Notes under the pieces: generated by a model | What the model was told of the DNA's origin: nothing | The model's database searches: none | The model's input: the letters and a program-made list of their open reading frames with translations, nothing else | Origin: JAYWGN01 sp043778255 | GTDB lineage: Bacteria; Bacteroidota; Bacteroidia; Chitinophagales; Chitinophagaceae | DNA: 64,000 bases | Assembly: GCA_043778255.1 (NCBI GenBank) | Contig: JAYWGN010000046.1 | Coordinates: 110,961-174,960 of the forward strand | Reading direction: 5' to 3' | Program-made: the position numbers and the translations under genes | Part shown: in pieces, positions 17,018 through 26,676 of the stretch | Layout: each line of letters starts with the position of its first letter | Position numbering within the stretch: position 1 is the first letter of the stretch

Positions 17018-18082
17018 ATGATTACCGATACAAAAATAGCCATTACCAAGTTAGAAACAAGTAAGTTAATTGATATATCGTTAGAAAATTTGCCCTTTGG
17101 TAAATATTTTACTGACCACATGCTTGAAGCCGATTATGATAATGGCGAATGGAAAAATGTAGAAATAAAACCCTATCAACCCTTACTGCTAAGCCCTTCT
17201 ATAGCTGCTATACATTATGGGCAAGCCATATTTGAAGGCATAAAAGCCTTTAAAGATGAAAAAGGAAATGCTACCATATTTCGCCCTTACGATAATTTTG
17301 TGAGGTTCAATATAAGTGCCGAAAGAATGCAAATGCCACAAGTGCCCGAAGACATATTTATGGATGGACTAAAGCAATTAATAGCACTCGATAGCAATTG
17401 GATACCTCAAAAACCAGATCATTCCTTATACATCCGTCCCTTTATGTTTAGCAGCGACGAAATGATTGGTGTTCGCCCATCGGAAAGCTATAAGTTTATG
17501 ATAATACTTAGCCCAACTGGCCCTTATTATACTGCCCCCATGAAAATATATGTAGAGGAGCAATATGTACGAGCTGTACCAGGTGGAGTAGGGTATGCAA
17601 AAGCTGCTGGCAACTATGGAGCAGCTATGTTTGCTACTGCCGAAGCTAAAAAGAAGGGTTACGACCAAGTATTATGGACCGATGCATTTGAACATAAATA
17701 TGTACAGGAATGTGGTACTATGAATGTGTTTTTTATAATTGGCGATACAGCCTATACACCCGACCTTGGGCAAGGTACCATACTAGCAGGTGTTACCCGT
17801 AATAGTGTAATGACCTTACTAGCCGATATGGGCTTTAAAGTAGCCGAAAAAGCATTGAGTATCCATGATATAATAGATGCTTACAATGCAGGGCTTTTGT
17901 ACGAAGTATTTGGTACAGGTACTGCAGCTACTATTACATTGATAAAGGAATTAAAGTACAAAGATTTTACCATGACATTTGATGTGGATAAGTGGCAAAC
18001 TGCCCCAACCATAAAAAATACTTTAAATGCCATAAGAGAAGGTAAACTACCCGATACTCATAATTGGATGTTGGCGGTGTAA
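17018..18082 (+). CDS. ilvE: Branched-chain amino acid aminotransferase
   Basis: This PLP enzyme of fold type IV performs the last step of Leu, Ile and Val synthesis by transferring an amino group from glutamate to the keto acid. The Schiff-base Lys is K195 in GYAKAAGNYGAA. Other family blocks are HYGQAIFEGIKAF near residue 66, SLYIRPF near 134, and the phosphate-binding VFGTGTAATI at about 305. At 354 aa it is the longer, eukaryote-like BCAT type common in Bacteroidota. It is 81 bp upstream of cphA on the same strand. Confidence 0.95.
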   Translation: MITDTKIAITKLETSKLIDISLENLPFGKYFTDHMLEADYDNGEWKNVEIKPYQPLLLSPSIAAIHYGQAIFEGIKAFKDEKGNATIFRPYDNFVRFNISAERMQMPQVPEDIFMDGLKQLIALDSNWIPQKPDHSLYIRPFMFSSDEMIGVRPSESYKFMIILSPTGPYYTAPMKIYVEEQYVRAVPGGVGYAKAAGNYGAAMFATAEAKKKGYDQVLWTDAFEHKYVQECGTMNVFFIIGDTAYTPDLGQGTILAGVTRNSVMTLLADMGFKVAEKALSIHDIIDAYNAGLLYEVFGTGTAATITLIKELKYKDFTMTFDVDKWQTAPTIKNTLNAIREGKLPDTHNWMLAV

Positions 18083-18163
18083 CATACAATACCCTACCCT
18101 CAACTTTTTATTTTACAATAATAATATTTATTTACTATCTTCATTTGCATAAACCAACTGCTC

Positions 18164-20782
18164 ATGAAAATTGTAGAAATTAAAGTATTGAAAGGCCCAA
18201 ACTATTGGAGTGTAAGGCGTAATAAGCTTATACAAATGAAACTCGACCTACAAGAGTTAGAACAACATCCCACCAATACCATTGACGGCTTTAGGCAGCG
18301 GTTACAAACTATGTTTCCTACTATGTATGAGCATCGTTGCAGTGAGGGTGTGCCTGGTGGTTTTTTTCAACGGGTTGATGAGGGCACTTGGATGGGACAT
18401 GTAATAGAACATATAGCCTTAGAACTACAAACCCTAGCAGGTATGGAGTGTGGCTTTGGCCGTACCAGAGGTGCTGGTGAGGAGGGTGTGTACTTTGTAG
18501 TATTTACTTATATGGAGGAGGATGCTGGCCGTTACACCGCCGAAGCATCGGTACGTATAGCCGAAGCATTAATTAATAATACCCCATACGACCTACAAAC
18601 TGATATACAAAAACTTAGAGAAATAAGAGAAGATACTAGGCTAGGCCCAAGTACAGGCTGTATAGTAGATGAGGCTGCCAAACGAGGCATACCACACCTA
18701 CGGTTAAATAAGCAAAGCCTTGTACAGCTTGGCTATGGCGTTAATCAAAAGCGAATAAGAGCAACCATAGCAAGTACTACAAGCAATATAGCGGTAGATA
18801 TAGCTTGTAACAAAGAGGAAACAAAACTACTACTCGATGCTGCCGAAATACCTGTACCCAAAGGTGTAGTAATACGTACCGAAGAAGGACTAAAAGATGC
18901 CATCGAAAAATTAGGGTATCCACTAGTAATAAAACCAATTGATGGCAATCACGGCAAAGGTAATACCACTAATATTAACGATTGGGAACAAGCCGTAAAA
19001 GCACTTGAAGCTGCTAAAGTGTATGGTGCTAAAGTAATAGTAGAGCGATTTATTACAGGTTTCGATTTTAGAATATTAGTAATAAACCACAAATTTATAT
19101 GTGCTGCATTACGTACACCTGCAAGTGTAATTGGCGATGGTACTAACACTATACAATACCTAATTGACCAAACTAATAAAGACGACCGTAGAGGCTTTGG
19201 GCATGAAAAAGTGCTCACCCAAATAACGGTGGATAGAAGCACCCTTAAAATGCTTGACGAACTTAATTATACACTCGATACCATACCAACAAAGGACGAA
19301 TTAGTATTATTAAAAACCACAGCAAACCTAAGTACTGGCGGCACTAGTGACGATGTAACTGAAGAGGTGCATCCTGCAAATATTTTTATGTGTGAACGTA
19401 TAAGCAAAATAATTGGACTCGATATTTGTGGTATCGATATAATGGCGAGTGATTTGCGAACACCAGTAACCGAAAGTGGCGGAGCCATATTAGAGGTAAA
19501 TGCTGCACCTGGTTTTCGTATGCACATAGAGCCAGCAAAGGGTTTGCCACGTAATGTGGCTGAGCCAGTTATTGATATGTTGTTCCCCAAAGGCAGTGCT
19601 GGTCGTATTCCTATTATAGCTATTACAGGTACCAATGGCAAAACCACCACTACACGTATTACTGCACATATTGCAAAAACAGCCGGCAAAAAAATTGGCT
19701 ATACCACCAGTGATGGTGTGTATATACAAAACCAATTAATGATGCGGGGCGATTGTACAGGCCCTGTATCAAGTACATTTGTACTTAAAGATCCTACGGT
19801 GGACTTTGCAGTATTGGAGTGTGCAAGAGGCGGTATATTAAAAAGTGGATTGGCATTTCAACATTGTGAAGTAGCCATTATAACCAATGTAGCAGCCGAT
19901 CATATTGGGCTTGGTGGCATACATAGTGTGGAGCAAATGGCAAGGGTAAAATCGGTGGTTGCCGAAACTGTATTTAACCATGGCTACGCCATATTAAATG
20001 CCGAAGATGATTTGGTATATGCTATTAGAAAAGATTTGAAATGCAATATTGGTTTATTTAGTATGAACGAAAACAATGCAAGAATAAAAGAACATTGCAA
20101 TGCAGGTGGGTTGGCAACCGTATACGAAAACGGATACATTACCATAATGAAAGGTAATTGGAAAATTAGGGTACTACAAGTAAAAGATATTCCTATAACA
20201 TTTGAAGGCAAAGCCTTACACAATATTGCCAATGTATTGCCAGCCGTATTGGCTACTTATTTGTTTAGAGATATAACAATTGAAGATATACGAAGTGCCT
20301 TACAAACCTTTGTGCCAGGCAGTAATACTACCCCAGGGCGTATGAATTTTTTTAATTTTAAGCATTTTACAATACTAGCCGACTTTGCTCACAACCCCCA
20401 CGGGCTGAAGCTACTAATTGACTTTATAGGTAAAACTGACTACAATTATAAAGTAGGTGTAATAAGCGGTACAGGTGATAGGAGAGATGAGGATATAAAA
20501 GAAATTGGAGCTATTAGTGCTAGTTTTTTTGATGAAATTATAATCCGTTGCGACAAAAATTTAAGAGGCCGTACGGCCGAAGAAATAATTGGCTTACTAC
20601 AAGAAGGAATAAATAGTACCAACAAAAACATACCAGTAACTATAATTGCTAACGAAAATAAAGCCTTACAATACATTTATGAAAATGCCAAACCAGGTGC
20701 ATTATATACCATTATGTGCGATGTAGTAGCAGGTGCCATTGACAAAATAAAAGAACTAAAAGAGTTGGACGATAAAAACTAA
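18164..20782 (+). CDS. cphA: Cyanophycin synthetase
   Basis: CphA polymerises aspartate and arginine into the nitrogen store cyanophycin without a ribosome. The 872 aa protein has the full layout: an N-terminal domain with EGVPGGFFQRV and MGHVIEHIALELQ, an ATP-grasp domain (about 210-470) with LVIKPIDGNHGKG and GAILEVNAAPGF, and a Mur-ligase-like domain with the P-loop GTNGKT at residues 489-494 and FAHNPHG near 747. The length is normal. No cyanophycinase (cphB) or isoaspartyl dipeptidase is adjacent, unlike in many cphA loci. Some CphA-like enzymes make related polymers, so the product is inferred. Confidence 0.93.
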   Translation: MKIVEIKVLKGPNYWSVRRNKLIQMKLDLQELEQHPTNTIDGFRQRLQTMFPTMYEHRCSEGVPGGFFQRVDEGTWMGHVIEHIALELQTLAGMECGFGRTRGAGEEGVYFVVFTYMEEDAGRYTAEASVRIAEALINNTPYDLQTDIQKLREIREDTRLGPSTGCIVDEAAKRGIPHLRLNKQSLVQLGYGVNQKRIRATIASTTSNIAVDIACNKEETKLLLDAAEIPVPKGVVIRTEEGLKDAIEKLGYPLVIKPIDGNHGKGNTTNINDWEQAVKALEAAKVYGAKVIVERFITGFDFRILVINHKFICAALRTPASVIGDGTNTIQYLIDQTNKDDRRGFGHEKVLTQITVDRSTLKMLDELNYTLDTIPTKDELVLLKTTANLSTGGTSDDVTEEVHPANIFMCERISKIIGLDICGIDIMASDLRTPVTESGGAILEVNAAPGFRMHIEPAKGLPRNVAEPVIDMLFPKGSAGRIPIIAITGTNGKTTTTRITAHIAKTAGKKIGYTTSDGVYIQNQLMMRGDCTGPVSSTFVLKDPTVDFAVLECARGGILKSGLAFQHCEVAIITNVAADHIGLGGIHSVEQMARVKSVVAETVFNHGYAILNAEDDLVYAIRKDLKCNIGLFSMNENNARIKEHCNAGGLATVYENGYITIMKGNWKIRVLQVKDIPITFEGKALHNIANVLPAVLATYLFRDITIEDIRSALQTFVPGSNTTPGRMNFFNFKHFTILADFAHNPHGLKLLIDFIGKTDYNYKVGVISGTGDRRDEDIKEIGAISASFFDEIIIRCDKNLRGRTAEEIIGLLQEGINSTNKNIPVTIIANENKALQYIYENAKPGALYTIMCDVVAGAIDKIKELKELDDKN

Positions 20783-20802
20783 CGGATAATTAGTAATTTA
20801 TT

Positions 20803-20910
20803 TTATGGGCCGTCAGCTAATTAACAATGGTCAACTGTAGTTCCGTCCTTACGTTTGTAGTACCCTTGCCGTAGGCAAGGGTAGCTACCACTTCAGTACG
20901 GCAGCCCATC
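20803..20910. repeat. Composite palindromic repeat, GTA-loop copy
   Basis: Outer arms ATGGGC and GCCCAT enclose a perfect hairpin TACCCTTGCC-GTA-GGCAAGGGTA (20861-20883, 10-bp stem). It fills most of the 188 bp between cphA and the methyltransferase gene. It shares the arm-plus-GTA-hairpin design with 8373-8435 and 4041-4106. Confidence 0.72.
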
Positions 20911-20933
20911 ACCTATAGCAAGTAATTAAACAG

Positions 20934-20941
20934 TAGATTTG
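20934..20941 (+). promoter_or_regulatory. Candidate -7 element upstream of the methyltransferase
   Basis: TAGATTTG fits the Bacteroidota TAnnTTTG element, 30 bp before the ATG at 20971. I see no TTG at the -33 position, so the promoter is only half supported. Confidence 0.35.
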
Positions 20942-20970
20942 TAGTAAATATAAAGTGTACACCAAATTAC

Positions 20971-23427
20971 ATGAAGTATAAAAATAGTAGAGAAGAAGAA
21001 CTTAAAAACAAAGTAGCACAAGATTATTTTTGGCAATATGATTGTACCAAAATAATAGGCAATGTGGACTTTAGCGTAAGTATGCACCAAAGCGAAACTG
21101 CCTTATTGGAGCAAGAATCATTACTATGGGCTGAAGCTAAAAAAGGTTCGGCAGATATATACAAATCAATTGTGCAATTGGTATTAACAATAGGTAAAGC
21201 AAGAACGTTTGACAAATGCCTACCACCCTCAATGCTAGGTGCTTTTGATGGCGAAAAAATTGCCTTTATACCCTACAACGACATACATGAGGTTTTTTAC
21301 ATGAACGACTTTAATTGGAATGTAGCACCCTCTAATTACGAAACCAAAGAGTTTAAATTAATACAACATAAAATAACTGCAATAATTGATAACAAGGCAC
21401 TATTATTTAATTACATAGCCGATAATACAGCATTACAAAAGTTTATAAAAAACAACTTTGTAGTAGGCAAATATGGACTCACAAAAACAAAGATTGATAA
21501 AAACAATTTTATAGTAATATACAACAAATGGTTGCAGCAAGTAAAGCCTACTATATCGGTTGATTGGGCTATTGCCAAAAAGAGTGGTATTATTGATGGT
21601 GATTTTTATTTGGCCGATTTATTATCGCAAGAAAATATTACCCTTAAGGAAAAACTGTACGTACTACTAAAAAATGATCATTACGAACTTGATCGAAAAC
21701 TAAGTGAAGCAGGTTTGTTTAGCCATAGCCATACATCATTTACCGATAAGCAAGTAGCCCATACCCAATTTTGGAATAAGTACGACCGACCACCCAAAGA
21801 AGAGTATTGGGATTACGTAGTAGAACGAAGAGATTTGCTAGTACCACAAGATGTAAGGGAACGAAAGGGAAGTTTTTTTACACCCCAAATTTGGGTGGAG
21901 TTATCACAAAAATACTTAACCGATGTATTGGGCGATGACTGGCAAGATGAGTATTATATATGGGACTGTGCAGCAGGTACAGGCAACTTACTTACAGGGC
22001 TCACTAATAAGTATAACATTTGGGCCTCTACATTGGACAAGCAAGATGTAGAAGTAATGCACGACCGTATAAAAAATGGGGCAAATTTGTTAGATGAACA
22101 TGTGTTTCAATTTGACTTTTTAAATGACGAGTTCTTCCCCTCCAATGGAGGGGTTGGGGGTGGCTCCAAGTTGCCAAAAGGCTTACAAGCCATTATAAAT
22201 GATGAAGCCAAATGTAAAAAGTTGTTGGTGTACATAAACCCTCCTTATGCTGAAGCTAGTGATAAAAAAACATTGAGGCGAATAACCGGAAAAACTGGTG
22301 TAGAACAAAGTAAAACAAATAAAAAATATGCTAATAAATTAGGGCAAGGTAATGCCGAACTATTTGTACAGTTTTTAACCCGTATATATTTTGAAATTCC
22401 CAATTGTAAAATAGCTCAATTTTCTAAACTTAAAACAGTTTCTGGGCCACACTTTGAGGAGTTTAGAAAGTTTTTTAAAGTAAAATTTAATAAAGGTTTT
22501 ATTTGCCCCTCTATGAGTTTTGATAATGTAAAAGGTAAGTTCCCCATAGGATTTATGATATGGGATACTAGTATAAAAAAAGATTTTAAAAAAATAAGAA
22601 CTGATGTGTATGATTTGAAAGGTGTAAAACAAAAATCAAAATACTTTTACACTTATGACCAACTTAAATTAATAAACGATTGGGTAAAACCTTACAGGGC
22701 AGACCCTAAAAAAAATCAATTGATTGGTAAATTTCCCTTTAAAGGTAGCGATTTTCAAAATCAAAATATGATTCAAATTGTACACAACAAAATGGCCTAT
22801 AATACTGAGGCAGGACAATTTTTAATAAACCAAAAAAATGTAATAATAGCAGCCGTTTACTTTGCTGTACGCAAATGTATAGAGGCAACTTGGTTAAATG
22901 ATAGAGACCAATTTTTGCACCCAAATAAAAAATGGGAAACCGATGCAACGTTTCAATCTAACTGTTTTGTATATACCTTATTTACCAATCAAGTACAATG
23001 TAAATATGGTACTAACCATTGGATACCATTTACCGAAAAGGAAATAAATGCTAAGGAAAAAATGGAAAGCAACTTTATGAGTAAGTATATTAGTGGTAAA
23101 GTAGATACTGATATTACTTACGATTTGTTTTCAAAAGTAGAGGCTGATAAGCAACAGCCCATTACATTTACTAAAGTAGGTTTGGCGGTATTTGAAGCAG
23201 GTAAACAACTTTGGAAATACTACCATGCACAACCCAATTGTAATGTTAATGCCGCCTACTACGATATAAAAGAATATTTTCAAGGACGAAATGAAAAGGG
23301 TAGAATGAACAATACAAGTACTGACCAAACTTATTGGCAACTGTTAAGCAATTTGCGCTACAATTTAAGCTTACTTGTAAACGAAATTGAACCCAAGATT
23401 TATGAATACGAATTTTTAAAGCCATAA
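20971..23427 (+). CDS. N6-adenine DNA methyltransferase, possibly fused to a PD-(D/E)xK nuclease (type IIG-like)
   Basis: The 818 aa protein carries the SAM-binding motif I DCAAGTGNL (residues 332-340) and the catalytic NPPY at 423-426, marking an amino-methyltransferase of the gamma-like class. The N-terminus has D33, then E55-A-K57 in LLWAEAKKG, spaced like the D...ExK core of PD-(D/E)xK nucleases. The C-terminal ~300 residues could be a target-recognition domain. No separate restriction, specificity or methyltransferase gene is adjacent, so it would be a single-chain restriction-modification enzyme or a solitary methylase. Residues ~389-400 are encoded by a G/C-rich palindromic repeat inserted in frame. 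Confidence 0.8.
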   Translation: MKYKNSREEELKNKVAQDYFWQYDCTKIIGNVDFSVSMHQSETALLEQESLLWAEAKKGSADIYKSIVQLVLTIGKARTFDKCLPPSMLGAFDGEKIAFIPYNDIHEVFYMNDFNWNVAPSNYETKEFKLIQHKITAIIDNKALLFNYIADNTALQKFIKNNFVVGKYGLTKTKIDKNNFIVIYNKWLQQVKPTISVDWAIAKKSGIIDGDFYLADLLSQENITLKEKLYVLLKNDHYELDRKLSEAGLFSHSHTSFTDKQVAHTQFWNKYDRPPKEEYWDYVVERRDLLVPQDVRERKGSFFTPQIWVELSQKYLTDVLGDDWQDEYYIWDCAAGTGNLLTGLTNKYNIWASTLDKQDVEVMHDRIKNGANLLDEHVFQFDFLNDEFFPSNGGVGGGSKLPKGLQAIINDEAKCKKLLVYINPPYAEASDKKTLRRITGKTGVEQSKTNKKYANKLGQGNAELFVQFLTRIYFEIPNCKIAQFSKLKTVSGPHFEEFRKFFKVKFNKGFICPSMSFDNVKGKFPIGFMIWDTSIKKDFKKIRTDVYDLKGVKQKSKYFYTYDQLKLINDWVKPYRADPKKNQLIGKFPFKGSDFQNQNMIQIVHNKMAYNTEAGQFLINQKNVIIAAVYFAVRKCIEATWLNDRDQFLHPNKKWETDATFQSNCFVYTLFTNQVQCKYGTNHWIPFTEKEINAKEKMESNFMSKYISGKVDTDITYDLFSKVEADKQQPITFTKVGLAVFEAGKQLWKYYHAQPNCNVNAAYYDIKEYFQGRNEKGRMNNTSTDQTYWQLLSNLRYNLSLLVNEIEPKIYEYEFLKP
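22137..22163. repeat. G-rich palindromic repeat inside the methyltransferase gene
   Basis: CCCCTCC-AAT-GGAGGGG (22137-22153) is a perfect 7-bp stem, followed by TTGGGGGTGG. In frame it encodes a Gly-rich stretch (FFPSNGGVGGGS) between motif I and NPPY. Its composition is far from the ~35% GC surroundings. It resembles G-rich intergenic repeats I know from Bacteroidota genomes. Confidence 0.7.
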
Positions 23428-23588
23428 GAAATTTTAATATTCAAATTATTTATTTGCTCACCTTGTGCTAAGTATTCGAGATTAGTGTAGTATCTAATAT
23501 GCGAATTAGCATATTATCTAAATTAGCCTATTAGCACATTTTCAAATTTATACACCAATTACTGTTAATAAGTAACTAGCTTTCTAGT

Positions 23589-23619
23589 TTGTAACGTTGC
23601 ATCAATCCCCTTATCTTTG
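23589..23619 (+). promoter_or_regulatory. Bacteroidota-type promoter of carB
   Basis: TTG (23589-23591), a 20-base spacer, then TATCTTTG (23612-23619) is an exact TTG-N20-TAnnTTTG match. It puts the transcript start near 23626, so the carB ATG is the one at 23698, not an upstream in-frame start at 23617. The 23428-23588 stretch before it has short AATTAGCA/TATTAGCACA direct repeats and no gene. Confidence 0.75.
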
Positions 23620-23697
23620 CGTAATTTGTTTTTATTTTTTTTGCCGAAGGCAGTACTAAATAAAAAAATATACTTACCAAAACTGTTACATAATATT

Positions 23698-26592
23698 ATG
23701 CCAAAAGATACAAGTATAAAGTCGGTATTGATAATAGGATCGGGGCCAATAATAATAGGCCAAGCCTGTGAGTTTGATTATAGTGGAAGCCAAGCTGCAA
23801 GGAGCTTACGAGAAGAAGGCATAGAGGTAATACTCATAAATAGTAACCCAGCTACTATAATGACCGACCCAATAATGGCCGACAAAGTGTACCTACTACC
23901 ACTTAACGCCGATAGTATAGAACAAATACTAGAGGAGAACCCTCAAATAGATGCTGTACTACCTACAATGGGTGGGCAAACTGCCCTTAACCTAGCTAAG
24001 GAAAGTGAAGAATTAGGCATTTGGAATAAATATGGTGTACGATTAATAGGGGTAGATATAAAAGCTATTGATAAAGCCGAAGACCGTGAACAATTTAGAC
24101 AATGGATGATACAAATGGGCATTAGTGTGGCTACAGCTAAAACAGCTAATAGCTTTTTGGAGGGTAAAGAGTTTGCACAAGATATTGGTTTCCCTTTAGT
24201 AATACGACCCTCGTTTACCCTTGGTGGTACGGGTGGAGGTTTTGTACATGATGCAAGTGAGTTGGATGACGCTTTGCAGCACGGCTTACAATCATCGCCC
24301 ATACACGAAGTACTAGTGGAGCAAGCCGTGTTGGGTTGGAAAGAATTTGAACTAGAGCTACTGAGAGACTCTGCCGATAATGTATGTATAATATGTACCG
24401 TAGAAAACTTTGACCCTATGGGTGTACATACTGGCGATAGTATAACTGTAGCACCAGCTATGACGCTGAGTGACACTGCATTTCAGCTAATGCGAAATAC
24501 TGCCATACGAATGATGAGAGACCTCGGCAACTTTGCAGGTGGTTGTAATGTACAGTTTGCACTTAACCCCGATACTGAAGAAATAATAGCAATAGAAATA
24601 AACCCAAGGGTAAGCCGAAGTAGTGCTTTGGCTAGTAAAGCCACAGGTTACCCCATTGCAAAAATAGCCGCTAAGTTGGCTATTGGTTACAGGCTCGACG
24701 AATTAAAAAATCAGATAACTAAAACAACCTCCGCTTTTTTTGAACCTACATTAGATTATGTAATTGTAAAAATACCCCGATGGAACTTTGATAAATTTAA
24801 AGGGGCTAACGATACCTTGGGCTTACAAATGAAAAGCGTAGGCGAAGTAATGGCAATTGGTAGGTGCTTTACAGAGGCTATACAAAAGGCTTGCCAGAGC
24901 CTCGAAAACAATGCTATTGGCTTAGGCTACTATGGTAAAAGCTTAATGAAAGCCGATGAATTATTGGAGTATATAAAAGTACCAAAGTGGGACCGATTGT
25001 TTAGAATAAAAGATGCCCTAATGGCGGGTATAAGTATTAGCAGTATTAGCAAAGCTACTAATGGTATTGACAAATGGTTTTTGTATGAAATACAAAAAAT
25101 ATGTACACTAGAAAAAGAAATAGCTAATTATAAAATAGATACTATACCTACCGAACTACTGCAAACTGCAAAAATAAATGGATTTAGCGATGAGCAAATT
25201 GTACGTATAATGAACGATGGTACTGAGGATGAATTATACGAAAAACGTAAAGGACTCGGCATAACTAGGGTATATAAAATGGTAGATACTTGTGCTGCTG
25301 AGTTTGAGGCAAAAACACCTTACTTTTATAGTACGTTTGAAAATAGGGGGAACTTACGGAATAGCTCACCCGCTAACCCCCTAATAAAAGATTATAAAAA
25401 TAGTGAATTTTTACAACATAACGAAAGCATAGTTACCCCAAAGAAAAAAATAATAGTACTTGGTAGTGGTCCTAACCGTATAGGGCAAGGTATTGAGTTT
25501 GACTACTGTTGTGTACACGGCATATTGGCCGTAAAAGAAGCAGGGTACGAAGCTATAATGGTAAATTGCAACCCCGAAACCGTAAGTACCGACTTTGATG
25601 TGGCAGACAAGCTATACTTTGAACCTGTATATTGGGAGCATATATGGGAAATAATAGAACACGAAAAACCCGAAGGTGTAATAGTGCAATTAGGTGGGCA
25701 AACAGCCCTTAAATTGGCTAAAAAATTACACAAAAAGGGAATAAAAATAATTGGTACAAGTTATAATGATTTGGATATAGCCGAGGATCGTGGCCGATTT
25801 AGCGACTTATTAAAAGAGCTTGAAATACCCTACCCTGAGTATGGCACAGCTTATAATGTAGATGAAGCCATACAAGTGGCTAACAAAGTGGGCTACCCTG
25901 TACTAGTAAGGCCTAGCTATGTAATAGGTGGACAACGAATGAGGATTGTAATAAACAATGATGAGGTAGAAAAAGCAGTAGTGAGTTTATTAAAACATAT
26001 ACCTGGCAATAAAATATTGATTGACCACTTCCTCGACCGATGCCAAGAGGCTGAAGTAGATGCCATATACGATGGAGAGCAAATACATATAATGGGTGTA
26101 ATGGAGCATATAGAACCTGCTGGCATACACAGTGGCGATAGTAATGCCGTATTACCAGCATTTAACCTTACACCACTTATAGTAACCAAAATGGAACACT
26201 ATGCCCTCAAAATAGCCAAAGCACTTAATATAAAAGGACTTATAAATATACAGTTTGCTATAAAAGATGGTAATGTGTATGTAATAGAAGCCAACCCAAG
26301 GGCAAGTAGAACTACACCTTTCATTGCAAAAGCTTACCAAATACCTTACCTCAATATAGCTACTAAAATAATGTTGGGTGTTAATAAAATTAGTGACTTT
26401 ACCTACGAAAAAAAATTAACAGGATTTGCCATAAAAGAACCCGTATTTAGCTTCAATAAGTTTCCGGGTGTTAATAAAGAATTAGGCCCCGAAATGAAAA
26501 GTACGGGTGAAGCCATACGATTTATTAAAGACCTACGAGACCCTTACTTTAGGCAGTTGTATAAAGATAGGAGTATGTACTTAAGTAGGTAA
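23698..26592 (+). CDS. carB: Carbamoyl-phosphate synthase large subunit
   Basis: CarB makes carbamoyl phosphate from bicarbonate, ATP and ammonia supplied by CarA, for pyrimidine and arginine synthesis. The 964 aa protein has two homologous ATP-grasp halves: VLIIGSGPIIIGQACEFDYS near the start and IIVLGSGPNRIGQGIEFDYC near residue 585. It ends right after the second half, so the ~140 aa allosteric (MGS) domain of E. coli CarB is missing, a feature I recall as usual for this part of the Bacteroidota. Residues ~549-574, between the halves, are an extra segment encoded by a palindromic insert. The start at 23698 is fixed by the promoter. The last 84 bp recur at 46478-46561. Confidence 0.95.
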   Translation: MPKDTSIKSVLIIGSGPIIIGQACEFDYSGSQAARSLREEGIEVILINSNPATIMTDPIMADKVYLLPLNADSIEQILEENPQIDAVLPTMGGQTALNLAKESEELGIWNKYGVRLIGVDIKAIDKAEDREQFRQWMIQMGISVATAKTANSFLEGKEFAQDIGFPLVIRPSFTLGGTGGGFVHDASELDDALQHGLQSSPIHEVLVEQAVLGWKEFELELLRDSADNVCIICTVENFDPMGVHTGDSITVAPAMTLSDTAFQLMRNTAIRMMRDLGNFAGGCNVQFALNPDTEEIIAIEINPRVSRSSALASKATGYPIAKIAAKLAIGYRLDELKNQITKTTSAFFEPTLDYVIVKIPRWNFDKFKGANDTLGLQMKSVGEVMAIGRCFTEAIQKACQSLENNAIGLGYYGKSLMKADELLEYIKVPKWDRLFRIKDALMAGISISSISKATNGIDKWFLYEIQKICTLEKEIANYKIDTIPTELLQTAKINGFSDEQIVRIMNDGTEDELYEKRKGLGITRVYKMVDTCAAEFEAKTPYFYSTFENRGNLRNSSPANPLIKDYKNSEFLQHNESIVTPKKKIIVLGSGPNRIGQGIEFDYCCVHGILAVKEAGYEAIMVNCNPETVSTDFDVADKLYFEPVYWEHIWEIIEHEKPEGVIVQLGGQTALKLAKKLHKKGIKIIGTSYNDLDIAEDRGRFSDLLKELEIPYPEYGTAYNVDEAIQVANKVGYPVLVRPSYVIGGQRMRIVINNDEVEKAVVSLLKHIPGNKILIDHFLDRCQEAEVDAIYDGEQIHIMGVMEHIEPAGIHSGDSNAVLPAFNLTPLIVTKMEHYALKIAKALNIKGLINIQFAIKDGNVYVIEANPRASRTTPFIAKAYQIPYLNIATKIMLGVNKISDFTYEKKLTGFAIKEPVFSFNKFPGVNKELGPEMKSTGEAIRFIKDLRDPYFRQLYKDRSMYLSR
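25344..25383. repeat. Palindromic insert inside carB
   Basis: TAGGGGG (25344-25350) and CCCCCTA (25377-25383) are inverted copies flanking 26 bp. The segment and the following ~40 bp encode about 26 residues (549-574) between FYSTFE and NESI, a junction where CarB proteins normally continue directly. The frame is kept. Confidence 0.6.
26509..26592 (+). repeat. 84-bp direct repeat, left copy (3' end of carB)
   Basis: This segment encodes the last 27 residues of CarB and the stop codon. It matches 46478-46561 at 78 of 84 positions without gaps, and all six differences are synonymous third-position changes. No hairpin terminator follows it. Confidence 0.85.
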
Positions 26593-26676
26593 ATGTAGAT
26601 TATGATTAAATAATAGACCCAATTGACTTTAAAAATTTTGCGGTAACAGATTGGTATAACAAATGGTTATTAGGAC

